Assembly (NCBI GenBank): GCA_042701975.1
Contig: CP170561.1
Span: forward strand, 1,240,001 to 1,304,000
Source of the DNA: JAFALK01 sp042701975
GTDB taxonomy: Bacteria; Pseudomonadota; Gammaproteobacteria; Burkholderiales; Burkholderiaceae_C
DNA: 64,000 bases
Direction of reading: 5' to 3'
The notes beneath the pieces are model-generated. The model saw only the letters and a program-made list of their open reading frames with translations, was not told the origin of the DNA and made no database searches. Numbering within the stretch: position 1 is the first letter of the stretch; every line of letters begins with the position of its first letter. The position numbers and the translations under genes are program-made. Of the stretch, positions 18,671 through 29,280 are shown one piece after another.

Positions 18671-19132
18671 TCACAGCGGCAGCGCCGTCGTGTTTTTCAC
18701 CTCTTCCATCACCGCGTAGGTCCGCGTCTCGCGCACGCCGGGCAGGGTCCAGATCACGCTGCCGATGAACTCGCGGTAGGAGGTCATGTCTCGCACCCGG
18801 GTCTTGAGCAGGTAGTCAAAGCCGCCGGCCACCAGGTGGCACTCCAGGATTTCGGGCCGGGCCTGGACGGCGGCCTTGAAGTTGTCCATGACATCGTGCA
18901 CCGTGCGGTCCAGCAAGATCTCGATGAAGACCAGCAGCCCGGCGTCGAGCTTCTCGGGGTTCAGGCGTGCTTCGTATCCCAGGATGTAGCCCTCGCGCGT
19001 GAGCCGCTTGACGCGCTCCAGCACGGCGGTCGGCGAAAGATGCACGGCCTCGGCCAGCTTGAGGTTGGAGATGCGTCCGTCGGCCTGGAGGGCGCGCAGG
19101 ATGCGGGCGTCGATGGCATCCATGGATGGCAT
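18671..19132 (-). CDS. Lrp/AsnC family regulator, likely of putA
   Basis: 153 aa (alternative start at 19123). N-terminal winged helix-turn-helix: DARILRALQADGRISNLKLAEAVHLSPT, with a recognition helix running into ERVKRL. C-terminal RAM/AsnC effector domain: GLLVFIEILLD, then AGGFDYLLKTRV. Divergent from putA across 89 bp. Because this PutA lacks its own DNA-binding domain, control of putA by this regulator with proline as effector is a reasonable inference, comparable to PutR of other proteobacteria. Confidence 0.88.
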   Translation of the reverse strand: MPSMDAIDARILRALQADGRISNLKLAEAVHLSPTAVLERVKRLTREGYILGYEARLNPEKLDAGLLVFIEILLDRTVHDVMDNFKAAVQARPEILECHLVAGGFDYLLKTRVRDMTSYREFIGSVIWTLPGVRETRTYAVMEEVKNTTALPL

Positions 19133-19140
19133 TGAGTTTT

Positions 19141-19170
19141 ATTCTGCTGAATGTGTGGAATTCTGAATTT
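19141..19170. promoter_or_regulatory. candidate Lrp-type binding region in the lrp-putA gap
   Basis: An AT-rich island in otherwise GC-rich DNA with two short inverted repeats on nearly the same face: ATTCTGCTGAAT (19141-19152) and AATTCTGAATT (19159-19169). Spacing of roughly two helical turns and the location between the divergent genes fit Lrp-family autoregulation and putA control. Confidence 0.4.
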
Positions 19171-19221
19171 AATCCAGGATCGTCCTGCTTAAAGTGGCGA
19201 GATTCACCAGGAGTCCCGATC

Positions 19222-22200
19222 ATGTCCCAGCTGCCGCCCGAAGTCCAACGCCTGCCCGATCCGTACCGCGAAGAAATCGCCGTCGTGCATGCCTTGGCCC
19301 AGCGCCTCGAAGGCGCGCTCGACTGGCCGGCCGTGATTGCGGGCGCCAGCCCCTGGGTGGCCCAGGTGCGTGCCAACCCGGCGCCGTTCTGGGCGATGGA
19401 ATCGCTGCTGCGCGAATACCCGATCACGTCATCGGAAGGCCTGGCCCTGATGCGCCTGGCTGAAGCCCTGCTGCGCGTGCCCGACGCGCCGACCGCCATC
19501 GCGCTGACCGCAGACCAGCTCGGCCGCGCCAGCTTCGACGGCGCCTCCGAAGGCCCGCACAAGATGCTGGCCAGCCTCTCGGCCAGCGCCATCCAGCTGT
19601 CCAAGAAATTCCTGCCCGGCGCCGAAGACGACGGCGGCCTGTTCAAGCGCTTGGGCGCGCAGACCGTCGTGGCCGCCACGGTGCGCGCCATCCAGCTGCT
19701 GGGCCGCCAGTTCGTGCTCGGCCGCAACATCGGCGAGGCGATGGGCGAGGCCGATGCCGCGCGCAAGCAGATCCGCCAATTGCGCTTCTCCTACGACATG
19801 CTCGGCGAAGGCGCCCGCACCGAGGACGACGCGCGCCGCTACCAAACCTCCTACGTCAACGCCATCAAGGCCATCGCCGCTGGCAAGCGCGCTCAATCGC
19901 CCGAAGCCAGCGACGGCATCTCCATCAAGCTCTCCGCCCTGTTCAGCCGCTATGAGGTGCTGCAGCGCGAGCGCGTGCATGCCGAGCTGCTGCCGCGCGT
20001 GTGGGAGCTGATCGAGCTGGCTGCCAACGCCAATATCAATCTGACGATCGACGCCGAGGAAGTCGATCGCCTGGAGCTCTCGCTCGAACTGCTGGACGTG
20101 CTGGCCGCACGGATCGCCGCCACGCACCCGCAGTGGCGCGGCTTCGGTCTGGCCGTGCAGGCTTACCAGACGCGCGCCCTGCACGTGGTCGACGAAGTGG
20201 CGAGCATCGCCCGCAAGCACGGCCTCAAGTTCATGGTCCGCCTGGTCAAGGGCGCCTACTGGGACGGCGAGATCAAGCGCGCGCAAGAACTCGGCCTGCC
20301 GCACTACCCGGTGTTCACGCACAAGCAGCACACCGACGTCTCCTACCTCGCCTGCGCCCGCCGCCTGATCGAGCACGCCGATGTGATCTACCCGCAGTTC
20401 GCCAGCCACAACGCCGGCACCATCGCCGCCATCCTGCAGATGGCCCGCAAGGCCGGCGCCCAGTTCGAGATGCAGCGCCTGCACGGCATGGGCGAAGGCA
20501 TCTATCGCGAGGTGCTGAAGGACGACTCCATCCCCTGCCGCGTCTACGCCCCGGTGGGTGAGCACCGCGACTTGCTGGCCTACCTCGTGCGCCGCCTGCT
20601 GGAGAACGGCGCCAACTCCTCCTTCGTCCACCAGCTGGCCGACGTGAACGTGGACCTGCCCGAGCTGCTGTCCTCGCCGCTGCAGGAGATCGCGCCCAAG
20701 TCCGCCCTGGCCCTGCCGCCGGCGCTCTACGGCGCCCAGCGGGCCAACTCCACCGGCGCCGACCTGACCGCGCCGGCCGAGCGCGTGGCCTTTGTCGAAG
20801 CGCTGCAAAGCTGTGCAGTCGGCACCGTGGCCGAAGCCGGCGATGTGGCCCCCGCCATGGAGCGCCTCGCCGCCGCCTTCCCCGCCTGGAACGCACGACC
20901 GGTTCCTGAGCGTGCCGCCGTGCTGCGCCGCGCCGCCGATGCGCTGGACGGCCGCCTGGCGGAGTTCTGCGCCTACCTCGTCAAGGAAGCCTTCAAGACG
21001 CAAGGCGACTGCATCGCCGAAGTGCGCGAAGCCGTCGACTTCCTGCGTTACTACGCCGATCAGGCCGAGCTGCTGGCTGCCGATGAACGCCAAGGCCGCG
21101 GCGTCTTCGTCTGCATCAGCCCCTGGAACTTCCCGCTGGCCATCTTTGCCGGCCAGGTCGTGGCGGCCCTCGTCGCCGGCAACACCGTGGCCGCCAAGCC
21201 GGCCGAGCAGACGCCCTTTGTGGCGCTGAAGATGGTCGAGCTGCTGCATGAAGCCGGCGTGCCTCAAGACGCGCTGGTGCTGCTGCACGGGCCCGGTGAA
21301 ACCGTCGGCGCGGCGCTGGTGGCCAATGCCCACACGGCCGGCGTGTGCTTCACCGGTTCGACCGTCGTGGCGCAGATCATCCACCGCGCGCTGGCCAAGA
21401 GCCCCAAGGCCCCCGTGCCGCTGATCGCTGAGACCGGCGGCCTCAACGCCATGGTCGTCGACTCGACCGCGCTGCCCGAGCAGGTCATCGATGCCGTCGT
21501 GCAGAGCGCCTTCCGCTCGGCCGGCCAGCGCTGCTCGGCCCTGCGCCTGCTGTGCGTGCAGGATGCGATTGCCGACGGCGTGATCGAGATGCTCAAGGGC
21601 GCCACCGAGCAGCTGCACGTCGGCCTGAACGCCGAGCTGGCCTGCGACGTCGGCCCGCTGATCGACGACGAGGCCCACGCCAACATCGCCCGCCACGTCC
21701 AGCGCCTGAAGAAGGACGCCCAGCTGATCGCCGAAGCGCCGATCCGCGATGCCATGCCGCGCCAGCTCGCGCCCGTGGCTTTCGAGATCAGCAGCCTGGA
21801 GCAGATGGGCGAGGAGATCTTCGGCCCTGTGCTGCACGTGCTGCGCTGGAGCGGCGACGTGGACGCCGTGATCGAACGCATCAACGCCCTCGGCTACGGT
21901 CTCACGCTCGGCCTGCAGACCCGCATCGACAGCCGCGCCCAGCGCCTGGCCGACCATGCGCGCATCGGCAATGTCTACGTGAACCGCAACATCATCGGCG
22001 CGGTCGTCGGCGTCCAGCCCTTCGGCGGCGAAGGCCTGTCGGGCACGGGTCCCAAGGCCGGCGGTCCCAACTACCTGAAGCGCTTCTGCGCGGAAGCTGC
22101 GGCTGAAGTCAGCGCGCTGCCGGGTGGCATCTCGACCGAGAAGGTCGACCTCGCCGGCCTGCACCACGCGCAGGAAGCCTGGGCCGAGGTCGATCTGGAA

Positions 22201-22713
22201 CGCCGCGCCGACATCCTGCGCCGCGCCACCGGCCTGAACGCCTTGTGCGACGCCGCGCGCTGCCAGTTCGCCACGCAGACGCTGCCCGGCCCGACCGGCG
22301 AGAGCAACACCTTGCGCCAACACGGGCGCGGCGTGATCGCCGTGATCGGCGGGGGCCTGGACGTCGTCAGCGCCGCCCTGCTGGCCGGCAATGCCGTGGC
22401 CTGGATCGGCGGTGATGTGGCCGCACGCGAAATGCTGATCGAGATCGGCGTGCCGGCTCGCGCCATCGCCGTGCTGCCGGGCGCTTCGCTCGATGCCGTG
22501 CTGTGCGCGCCGCTGCTGGCGGGCGTGGCGGTGGCTGGCGCTGCCGGTGCAGCCCTGGCCCGTGCGCTGGCGGCTCGACAAGGCGCCATCCTGCCGCTGA
22601 TCGCGCAAGGCGGCTCGCCGCGACAGCTCTATCGCTTCGCGGCCGAGCAGACGCTGACCGTCAACACGGCAGCGGCCGGCGGCAACGCCGCGCTGCTGGC
22701 CGGACTCGGCTGA
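19222..22713 (+). CDS. putA: bifunctional proline dehydrogenase / L-glutamate gamma-semialdehyde dehydrogenase
   Basis: Oxidises proline to glutamate in two steps at the membrane surface, 1163 aa. Start at 19222 follows a CAGGAG site; the frame upstream to 19126 is not coding. The N-terminal arm and FAD-binding PRODH barrel occupy about residues 1-500 (VRLVKGAYWDGEIK, then FASHN and RVYAPVGEH). The aldehyde dehydrogenase domain spans about 560-990, with catalytic Cys in RSAGQRCSALR and GLSGTGPKAGGPNYL. A C-terminal ALDH-superfamily-like domain follows. The ribbon-helix-helix DNA-binding domain found at the N-terminus of trifunctional PutA is absent. Confidence 0.96.
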   Translation: MSQLPPEVQRLPDPYREEIAVVHALAQRLEGALDWPAVIAGASPWVAQVRANPAPFWAMESLLREYPITSSEGLALMRLAEALLRVPDAPTAIALTADQLGRASFDGASEGPHKMLASLSASAIQLSKKFLPGAEDDGGLFKRLGAQTVVAATVRAIQLLGRQFVLGRNIGEAMGEADAARKQIRQLRFSYDMLGEGARTEDDARRYQTSYVNAIKAIAAGKRAQSPEASDGISIKLSALFSRYEVLQRERVHAELLPRVWELIELAANANINLTIDAEEVDRLELSLELLDVLAARIAATHPQWRGFGLAVQAYQTRALHVVDEVASIARKHGLKFMVRLVKGAYWDGEIKRAQELGLPHYPVFTHKQHTDVSYLACARRLIEHADVIYPQFASHNAGTIAAILQMARKAGAQFEMQRLHGMGEGIYREVLKDDSIPCRVYAPVGEHRDLLAYLVRRLLENGANSSFVHQLADVNVDLPELLSSPLQEIAPKSALALPPALYGAQRANSTGADLTAPAERVAFVEALQSCAVGTVAEAGDVAPAMERLAAAFPAWNARPVPERAAVLRRAADALDGRLAEFCAYLVKEAFKTQGDCIAEVREAVDFLRYYADQAELLAADERQGRGVFVCISPWNFPLAIFAGQVVAALVAGNTVAAKPAEQTPFVALKMVELLHEAGVPQDALVLLHGPGETVGAALVANAHTAGVCFTGSTVVAQIIHRALAKSPKAPVPLIAETGGLNAMVVDSTALPEQVIDAVVQSAFRSAGQRCSALRLLCVQDAIADGVIEMLKGATEQLHVGLNAELACDVGPLIDDEAHANIARHVQRLKKDAQLIAEAPIRDAMPRQLAPVAFEISSLEQMGEEIFGPVLHVLRWSGDVDAVIERINALGYGLTLGLQTRIDSRAQRLADHARIGNVYVNRNIIGAVVGVQPFGGEGLSGTGPKAGGPNYLKRFCAEAAAEVSALPGGISTEKVDLAGLHHAQEAWAEVDLERRADILRRATGLNALCDAARCQFATQTLPGPTGESNTLRQHGRGVIAVIGGGLDVVSAALLAGNAVAWIGGDVAAREMLIEIGVPARAIAVLPGASLDAVLCAPLLAGVAVAGAAGAALARALAARQGAILPLIAQGGSPRQLYRFAAEQTLTVNTAAAGGNAALLAGLG

Positions 22714-22745
22714 TCCTGGGCGTTAGCAGGGCCTAAACTGCCGCG

Positions 22746-23561
22746 ATGAATTCATCAGCGATTGCATTCATCGGCGGCGGCAACATGGCCGGCGCGCTCA
22801 TGCGCGGCCTGTTGCGGCAAGGGGCGCAGGCCTCGGACCTCATCGTCGTCGAGCCTTTCGAAGCCACGCGCGAAGCGCTGCGCGCCGAGCTGGGCGTCGA
22901 GGTGCTGGCCCAAGCCGATGCGCGCCTGGCGCGCGCGGGCCTCGTCGTCTGGGCCGTCAAGCCGCAGATGTTCACCAGCGCCGCGGCACCTTGCGCGGCG
23001 CACGTGAGCCGTGCGCTGCAGCTCTCTGTCATGGCCGGCATCCGCTCGGACCAGATCGCACAGGCCGTGGGGAGCGAGCGCGTCGTGCGCGCCATGCCCA
23101 ACACGCCGGCGCTGATCGGCCAGGGCATCGCCGGGCTGTACGCACGCCCCGCAGTTTCCGATGCGGACCGCAAGGCGGCGGAGCAGCTGCTCGCCCCCAC
23201 GGGCCGCACGCTCTGGGTGGCGCGCGAATCCGATCTCGACACGGTGACCGCGCTCTCAGGCTCGGGCCCGGCGTACTTCTTCTACATCGTCGAAGCGATG
23301 ACGGCGGCTGGCGTGGAGCTGGGCCTGCCTGCGGAGCAAGCGCGCGAGCTGGCCCTGGCCACTTGCGGCGGCGCGGCAGCCTTGGCGCAGCAGTCGGGTG
23401 AGGACGTCGGCGTGCTGCGCCAGCGCGTGACCTCCAAGGGCGGCACCACGTACGCCGCGCTGGAAAGCCTTTGCGCTGATGGCGTGAATGAAGCGATGCG
23501 CCGCGCCGTGCGCGCCGCTGCCGAACGCGCCCGCGAACTTGGCGATGAATTCGGACGTTAG
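22746..23561 (+). CDS. proC: pyrroline-5-carboxylate reductase
   Basis: Final step of proline biosynthesis, reduction of pyrroline-5-carboxylate with NAD(P)H. 271 aa, the usual length. Rossmann motif FIGGGNMAGAL near the N-terminus, WAVKPQ, RAMPNTPALIGQG, and the C-terminal SGSGPAYFFYIVEAM with TSKGGTT. It starts 32 bp after putA on the same strand, so a biosynthetic gene follows the catabolic one, and 15 bp before ubiC. Confidence 0.95.
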   Translation: MNSSAIAFIGGGNMAGALMRGLLRQGAQASDLIVVEPFEATREALRAELGVEVLAQADARLARAGLVVWAVKPQMFTSAAAPCAAHVSRALQLSVMAGIRSDQIAQAVGSERVVRAMPNTPALIGQGIAGLYARPAVSDADRKAAEQLLAPTGRTLWVARESDLDTVTALSGSGPAYFFYIVEAMTAAGVELGLPAEQARELALATCGGAAALAQQSGEDVGVLRQRVTSKGGTTYAALESLCADGVNEAMRRAVRAAAERARELGDEFGR

Positions 23562-23576
23562 GCCACACGCACGCTG

Positions 23577-24104
23577 ATGGGCATCGCATCCCGAATGAGC
23601 TTGCGCGCCTGGCTGACTGCGCCGGGCTCGCTCTCCAAACGTCTGGCCCGTACGGGCAAGCGCTTCGAGGTCGAAGTGCTGCGCCAGCAGGTGGCACCGC
23701 TGCGCGCGCAGGAGCGCCGCGCCCTGGGCATGCCGCGCCACGGCTGCACGGTCGTGCGCGAGGTGATCCTGCGCGTCGACGGAGAGCCGCTCGTGTGGGC
23801 GCGGTCGAGCCTGCACGGCAGCGCGCTGGCCGGTCCGTGGAAGGCGCTCAAGGGCCTGGGCACGCGGCCGCTGGCGCATCTGCTCTACGAGGACCCGCAG
23901 GTCGTGCGCAGCGAACTGCGCCCGCGCCGCATCGCCCGCCACGGCCACACCGGCCGCCACATGCGCAAGCAATGGCAGGCGGCCACGGGCAGCCCGGCCA
24001 GCTTCGACATGGTCTGGTCACGCAACTCGGTATTCACACGGCACGGCGCCTGCTTGCGGATCATGGAGCTCTTCGCCCCGGAGTTGATCAGGCGCAAGCC
24101 TTGA
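23577..24104 (+). CDS. ubiC: chorismate lyase (chorismate-pyruvate lyase)
   Basis: Converts chorismate to 4-hydroxybenzoate and pyruvate, the first step of ubiquinone synthesis. 175 aa, the family's usual size. Recognised by VREVILRVDGEPLVWARS (containing the conserved active-site Arg region), LGTRPLAHLLYEDP, and the final WSRNSVFTRHGACLRIMELF with the conserved Glu. It lies 15 bp after proC. The partner prenyltransferase ubiA is also in the window but about 15 kb away, so the usual ubiCA pair is split. Confidence 0.85.
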   Translation: MGIASRMSLRAWLTAPGSLSKRLARTGKRFEVEVLRQQVAPLRAQERRALGMPRHGCTVVREVILRVDGEPLVWARSSLHGSALAGPWKALKGLGTRPLAHLLYEDPQVVRSELRPRRIARHGHTGRHMRKQWQAATGSPASFDMVWSRNSVFTRHGACLRIMELFAPELIRRKP

Positions 24105-24322
24105 GCGCGACCCCCCGGAGTCGCCGGCCCCTTTTGCAGACTGCGATACCTCAACTCAAGGCTCGAGGCAGGCAAGGCGCTCAAGGCCGGCCTGGCCGAA
24201 CTGCGGGCCGGCAAGAAGCCGGACTGCAGCGCCTGCTCGGGTCCTCTGCGTGAAACCCATCTGAACCTTGCCGGCGCTGAAGCGCTGGCAAGATACGCGC
24301 TTGTTCAAGCGGAGCGTTGCAG

Positions 24323-25333
24323 ATGGAATCATTCGGTTGGGCCGTGATCGCCCCAGGCAATATTGCGCGACGCTTTGCGGAAGCCGTCACCGCCGTGCAG
24401 GGCAGCCGCATCGTCGCCGTCTACGGCCGCAGCCGCGAGCGGGCCGAAGCCTTTGCGCAGCAGCACTGCGCGAGCTTCGCGCCACGGGCGACCGATGACC
24501 TGGCCTCGGTGCTCGCCGATCCTTCGGTGCACGCCGTCTACATCGCCACGCCGCACGCCCAGCATGGCGAGTTCATCCGCGCCGCGCTGGCTGCCGGCAA
24601 GCCCGTGCTGTGCGAGAAGCCGCTCGTCGCCCATCTCGCGGAAGGCGAGGCCTGCGTGGCCCTGTCGCGAGAGAAGCGGGTCTTCCTCATGGAAGCCGTG
24701 TGGACGCGCTTCCTGCCTTCCTACGCCGTGCTCGGCCGCTGGCTGCGCGAGCAGGCCATCGGCCCGCTGCACACGATCCAGTCGAGCTTTTGCTTCCCCG
24801 CCGAGTACGACGCCACGAGCCGCAACTTTGCGCCCGAGCTGGCCGGCGGCGCGCTGCTCGACCTCGGCATCTACAACCTGACCGTCACCCGCTTTGTGCT
24901 GGAACAGGCGCTCGGCCGCTGCCCGGAAGCGGTGAGCCTGCACGCGACGGGGCCGTTGGCCCCGACCGGCGTGGACATGCGCACGCACGGCCAGATCACC
25001 TTCCCCGGCGGCATCGTTTCGCAGTTCGTCTGCGCCTTCGACACCAGCAGCGACAACGCGCTCGTCATCCAGGGTCAGAAGGGCCGCATCACACTGCCCT
25101 ATGGTTTCCACGGCGCCGAGGAGCTGCGGCTGGAGCGCCACGGCGAACCGGCGGAAGTCGTGCGCGCAGCCTATGTGCTGAACGGCTTCGAAGGCCAGAT
25201 CGAGGAGGCACAGGCGCGCATCCGCGCCGGCGAGATCGAAAGCCCCGTCATCTCCCACGCCGAGACGCTGACCGTGCTCGGCTGGATGGACGAGATCCGC
25301 CGCCAGATGGGCGTGCGCTATCCCTTTGAATAG
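24323..25333 (+). CDS. Gfo/Idh/MocA family NAD(P)-dependent oxidoreductase
   Basis: 336 aa from the ATG at 24323, preceded by GGAG at proper distance. N-terminal Rossmann domain (WAVIAPGNIARRFAEAV, ending in KPVLCEKPLVAHLAEG with the family EKP motif) and a C-terminal alpha/beta domain (about 130-330), including GGALLDLGIYNL. Probably oxidises or reduces a sugar or inositol-like cyclic polyol. It converges with the GH30 gene and overlaps it by 16 bp, and it flanks the glucan locus, so a role in sugar metabolism is plausible. The 218 bp before it hold no supported gene. Confidence 0.88.
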   Translation: MESFGWAVIAPGNIARRFAEAVTAVQGSRIVAVYGRSRERAEAFAQQHCASFAPRATDDLASVLADPSVHAVYIATPHAQHGEFIRAALAAGKPVLCEKPLVAHLAEGEACVALSREKRVFLMEAVWTRFLPSYAVLGRWLREQAIGPLHTIQSSFCFPAEYDATSRNFAPELAGGALLDLGIYNLTVTRFVLEQALGRCPEAVSLHATGPLAPTGVDMRTHGQITFPGGIVSQFVCAFDTSSDNALVIQGQKGRITLPYGFHGAEELRLERHGEPAEVVRAAYVLNGFEGQIEEAQARIRAGEIESPVISHAETLTVLGWMDEIRRQMGVRYPFE

Positions 25334-26697
25334 ACGAGCGTCACGACGCTGCCCGCTGGGAGTGTGAAGCCAGCGCCGCGCGCGTTGAAGCGCTGCGGCG
25401 TCTGGCCCACATTGCCGACGACCAGCACCGTCGAGCCATCGGGGTTCTTGAAGGCCACGTGCTCAAGGCCCTTCACTTCGCCGCCGCGTGTCTCTGAGCC
25501 GATGCGCCGCGCACCCTGCACGACGAAGCGGCTCACGTGGCCGAAGGCGTAGTACTCCACGCTGCGCGAGAGGCTGCCGTCGGCGTTCAGGTTGACGATG
25601 CCGAAGCAGTCCGTGCAACCGCCCTTGTGCGGACCGTGCTTCTCGTCGAGCACCAGGTTCCACATCAGCACGCCGCGCGCGCCATGGCGCGTGGCGCCGA
25701 TCACGAGGTGATGCAGGGCCCAGGGCAGGCGCTTGTTCCAGTCCGCTTCCCACATGCCGCCCGAGCATTCCGTCAGCCAGACATCGAGCTTCGGGTAATG
25801 CTGCGAGACCACGCTCTGCGCGGCCGGATCGCCGCCGTAGCAGTGCCAGGCCACGCCGGAGATCCAGCGCCGCGCGCCTTCGTCTGACAGCGTGGAGAGC
25901 GGGCTGTAGGCCTCATCCCAGTTGTGGTCCCAGTCGAGGATCTGCACGGGCAGGCCCTTGTCCTTGAGCATCGGGCCGAGCAGCTTGATGACTTCGGCGC
26001 GCTGGTGCGGACGCAGGCGCATGCCGGGGTAGTCGCCGGGCTCGAAGTGCGGTTCGTTCTGCAGCGTCAGCGCGAACAGCGGCACGCCCAGACGCTTCAC
26101 CTCCTCGGCATAGCGCACGAGGTAGCGGGCGAAGACTTCCTGGCGGTCGTCGCGCAGCGTGCCCTGGATCAGGCTGTCGCCGCTCTTCATCCAGCCCGGT
26201 GCGCTCCATGGCGAGGCCATGACCTTGAGCTGTGGGTTCAGCGCCAGCGCCTCGCGCGTGACGGGCAGCACATCGGCTTCCTCGGGCGCGATGCTGAAGT
26301 GCTCGAGCTTCAGGTCTGCGCCGCCGGGCGGCATGTCGTCCAGGCTGTAGTGCTCGCGCGAGAAGTCCGATGCGCCGATCGTCAGCCGCGTGAACTCGAA
26401 GCCCAGGCCGCCGTCCTGGCGGGTGAACATCTCGCGCAGCACCTTGTTGCGCTGCTCGGGCGCCATGCGGTGGTTGAGCACCCAGGCCGAGGCCTCGGTG
26501 ATGGCAGCGCCGAAGCCCACCATGCGCTGGTATTGCTCGTCTGGTTTCAGCTCGATCACCGGCGCACCGGGCTGCAGGGCCTGGACGGCAGTGGGGGCCA
26601 GCAGCGACTTCTGGTCGGGCGTGGTGAGCCAGGCGGCCGGGGGCGCAGCCTGCGCAGCGGCGCCGAGGACGGCAAGGGCAAGAACGGCAATTCGCAT
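25318..26697 (-). CDS. secreted glycoside hydrolase family 30 (beta-glucanase/glucosylceramidase type)
   Basis: 459 aa. Signal peptide in residues 1-18 (ending AQA). GH30 TIM barrel plus beta-sandwich with FGAAITEASAWVL, SPWSAPGWMK, acid/base Glu215 in LQNEP and nucleophile Glu310 in TECSGG. GH30 members cleave beta-1,6-glucan, glucosylceramide or related beta-glucosides. In this locus a beta-1,6- or mixed beta-glucan is the more likely target, but the subfamily needs phylogeny. Last gene of the minus-strand operon, 15 bp after the halogenase. Confidence 0.9.
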   Translation of the reverse strand: MRIAVLALAVLGAAAQAAPPAAWLTTPDQKSLLAPTAVQALQPGAPVIELKPDEQYQRMVGFGAAITEASAWVLNHRMAPEQRNKVLREMFTRQDGGLGFEFTRLTIGASDFSREHYSLDDMPPGGADLKLEHFSIAPEEADVLPVTREALALNPQLKVMASPWSAPGWMKSGDSLIQGTLRDDRQEVFARYLVRYAEEVKRLGVPLFALTLQNEPHFEPGDYPGMRLRPHQRAEVIKLLGPMLKDKGLPVQILDWDHNWDEAYSPLSTLSDEGARRWISGVAWHCYGGDPAAQSVVSQHYPKLDVWLTECSGGMWEADWNKRLPWALHHLVIGATRHGARGVLMWNLVLDEKHGPHKGGCTDCFGIVNLNADGSLSRSVEYYAFGHVSRFVVQGARRIGSETRGGEVKGLEHVAFKNPDGSTVLVVGNVGQTPQRFNARGAGFTLPAGSVVTLVYSKG

Positions 26698-26712
26698 GAT
26701 GGGTGTTCTCGG

Positions 26713-28220
26713 TCAGGCTTGAGGAGGAGGCGCGCCGCAGACCTGGCGCACGTAGTCGCCGTGCGCGGGCATGTGCGCCAGGCAGCGCTTCACGACGCCG
26801 CGGATGTCCTCCGCAAAATCGCGCAGCTGCGACAGCGGCCGGATGTCGGCCATCGGGTGATAGCCGCGCGGCATCAGGCCCTGGCCCAGCATCACCTGCA
26901 GCCAGCTCGGCTCGTGAAAGAGCTCGTTGCCCACGTGGACGATGCGCCCGTTGGAGGCGAAGAGCTCGAGCTTCTCCATCAGCGTGTCGGGCACGCTCAT
27001 GTCGCGGCAGCGGCGCCAGAAGGGCGTGTCGTCGCGCTGCGTGAGCTTGTAGTGCAGGATGATGAAGTCGCGGATGCGGATGATTTCGTCTTCCGTCTGC
27101 CGGTTGTACTCGGCGATGTCAGCGGCATCCAGACCGTTGCGCGGGAACAGGTCCAGCAAGCGCGTGACGGCGCTCTGCACGAGGTGGATGCTGGTCGATT
27201 CCAGCGGTTCGAGGAAGCCGCTCGCCAGGCCGATGGCCACGCAGTTGCCGATCCAGCTCGTGCGACGGCGGCCGGCGCGAAAACGGATCGGGCGCGGGTC
27301 CGCCAGCGGCTTGCCGTCGAGGTTGGATAGCAGCGTCGTCTTCGCTGCCTCGTCGTCCATGAATTCGCTGCAATAGACGAGCCCGTTGCCGATGCGGTGC
27401 TGCAGCGGAATGCGCCATTGCCAGCCCGCCTGGCGCGCCGTGGCGCGGGTGTAGGGCAGCAGGGGGCTCACGCTTTCGCAAGGCACGGCCAGCGCGCGGT
27501 CGCAGGGCAGCCAGTGGCCCCAGTCCTCGAAGCCGGCGTTCAGCGTCCTCTCGATCAGCAGGCCGTGCAGGCCCGAGCAGTCGATGAAGAAGTCGGCTTC
27601 GATCTCGCCTCCGTCTTCGAGCTGCAGCGAACGGATGTGGCCGTTCTCCGCGCGCTGCACTTGCGTGATGCGGCCTTCGATGCGGCGAACGCCCTGCGCT
27701 TCCGACTTGCCGCGCAGCATCTTGGCGTAGAGGCTGGCGTCGAAGTGGAAGGCATGCGCGATCTCGGCCAGCGGCGAGCCGGCCATGTCGGGCCGTGCGC
27801 GCATGAAGCGCGCCTCGGTCGGCGCCATCGAGTTGATCGAGTACTCGGCGATGTCTGCCGCCATCCCATGCTGGCGCAGGCGCAGCCAGTAGTGGTGGAA
27901 GGGGATGCCGTCGATGTCGCGGCCGACGGGGCTGAAGCCGTGGAAGTAGCGCTGGCCGAGCGCGCCCCAATCGACGAACTCGATGCCGAGCTTGAAGCTG
28001 CCTTGGCTTGCGCGCAGCAGCTCGTCCTCGGACAGGCCGAGCATCGCGTTGTAGGCCTTGATCGCGGGAATCGTCGCCTCGCCGACGCCGATGGTGCCGA
28101 TCTGCTCGGACTCCACCAGCTCGATCTGCCAATGCTGCCGACCTTCGTCGCGCAGCAGCAGCTTGGACAGCGCCGTGGCCGTCATCCAGCCGGCCGTGCC
28201 GCCGCCGACGATGAGGACCT

Positions 28221-28224
<4 letters not shown>
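26713..28224 (-). CDS. flavin-dependent tryptophan halogenase family protein
   Basis: 503 aa from the ATG at 28224, which overlaps the ABC ATPase stop as ATGA; the frame upstream to 28413 is not coding. FAD site GGGTAGW (7-13) and GVGEATIPAI (46-55), the conserved catalytic-lysine context SFKLG (Lys78), and the WQWRIP motif (268-273) that matches the WxWxIP signature separating halogenases from monooxygenases. Family members need reduced flavin from a separate reductase, chloride or bromide, and an indole or other aromatic substrate. No flavin reductase, tryptophan or natural-product genes are nearby. Related genes do occur beside TonB receptors in Caulobacter- and Xanthomonas-like bacteria, role unknown. 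Confidence 0.92.
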
Positions 28225-29276
<1,052 letters not shown>

Positions 29277-29280
29277 GTTC

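Noticed and set aside
19429..22608. 1059-aa open frame on the minus strand
   Set aside because: Antisense to putA, which has complete domain motifs; the shadow has no recognisable features.
24105..24322. Possible gene remnant between ubiC and the Gfo/Idh gene
   Set aside because: Short frames are present in several phases but none has a ribosome site or recognisable protein pattern.
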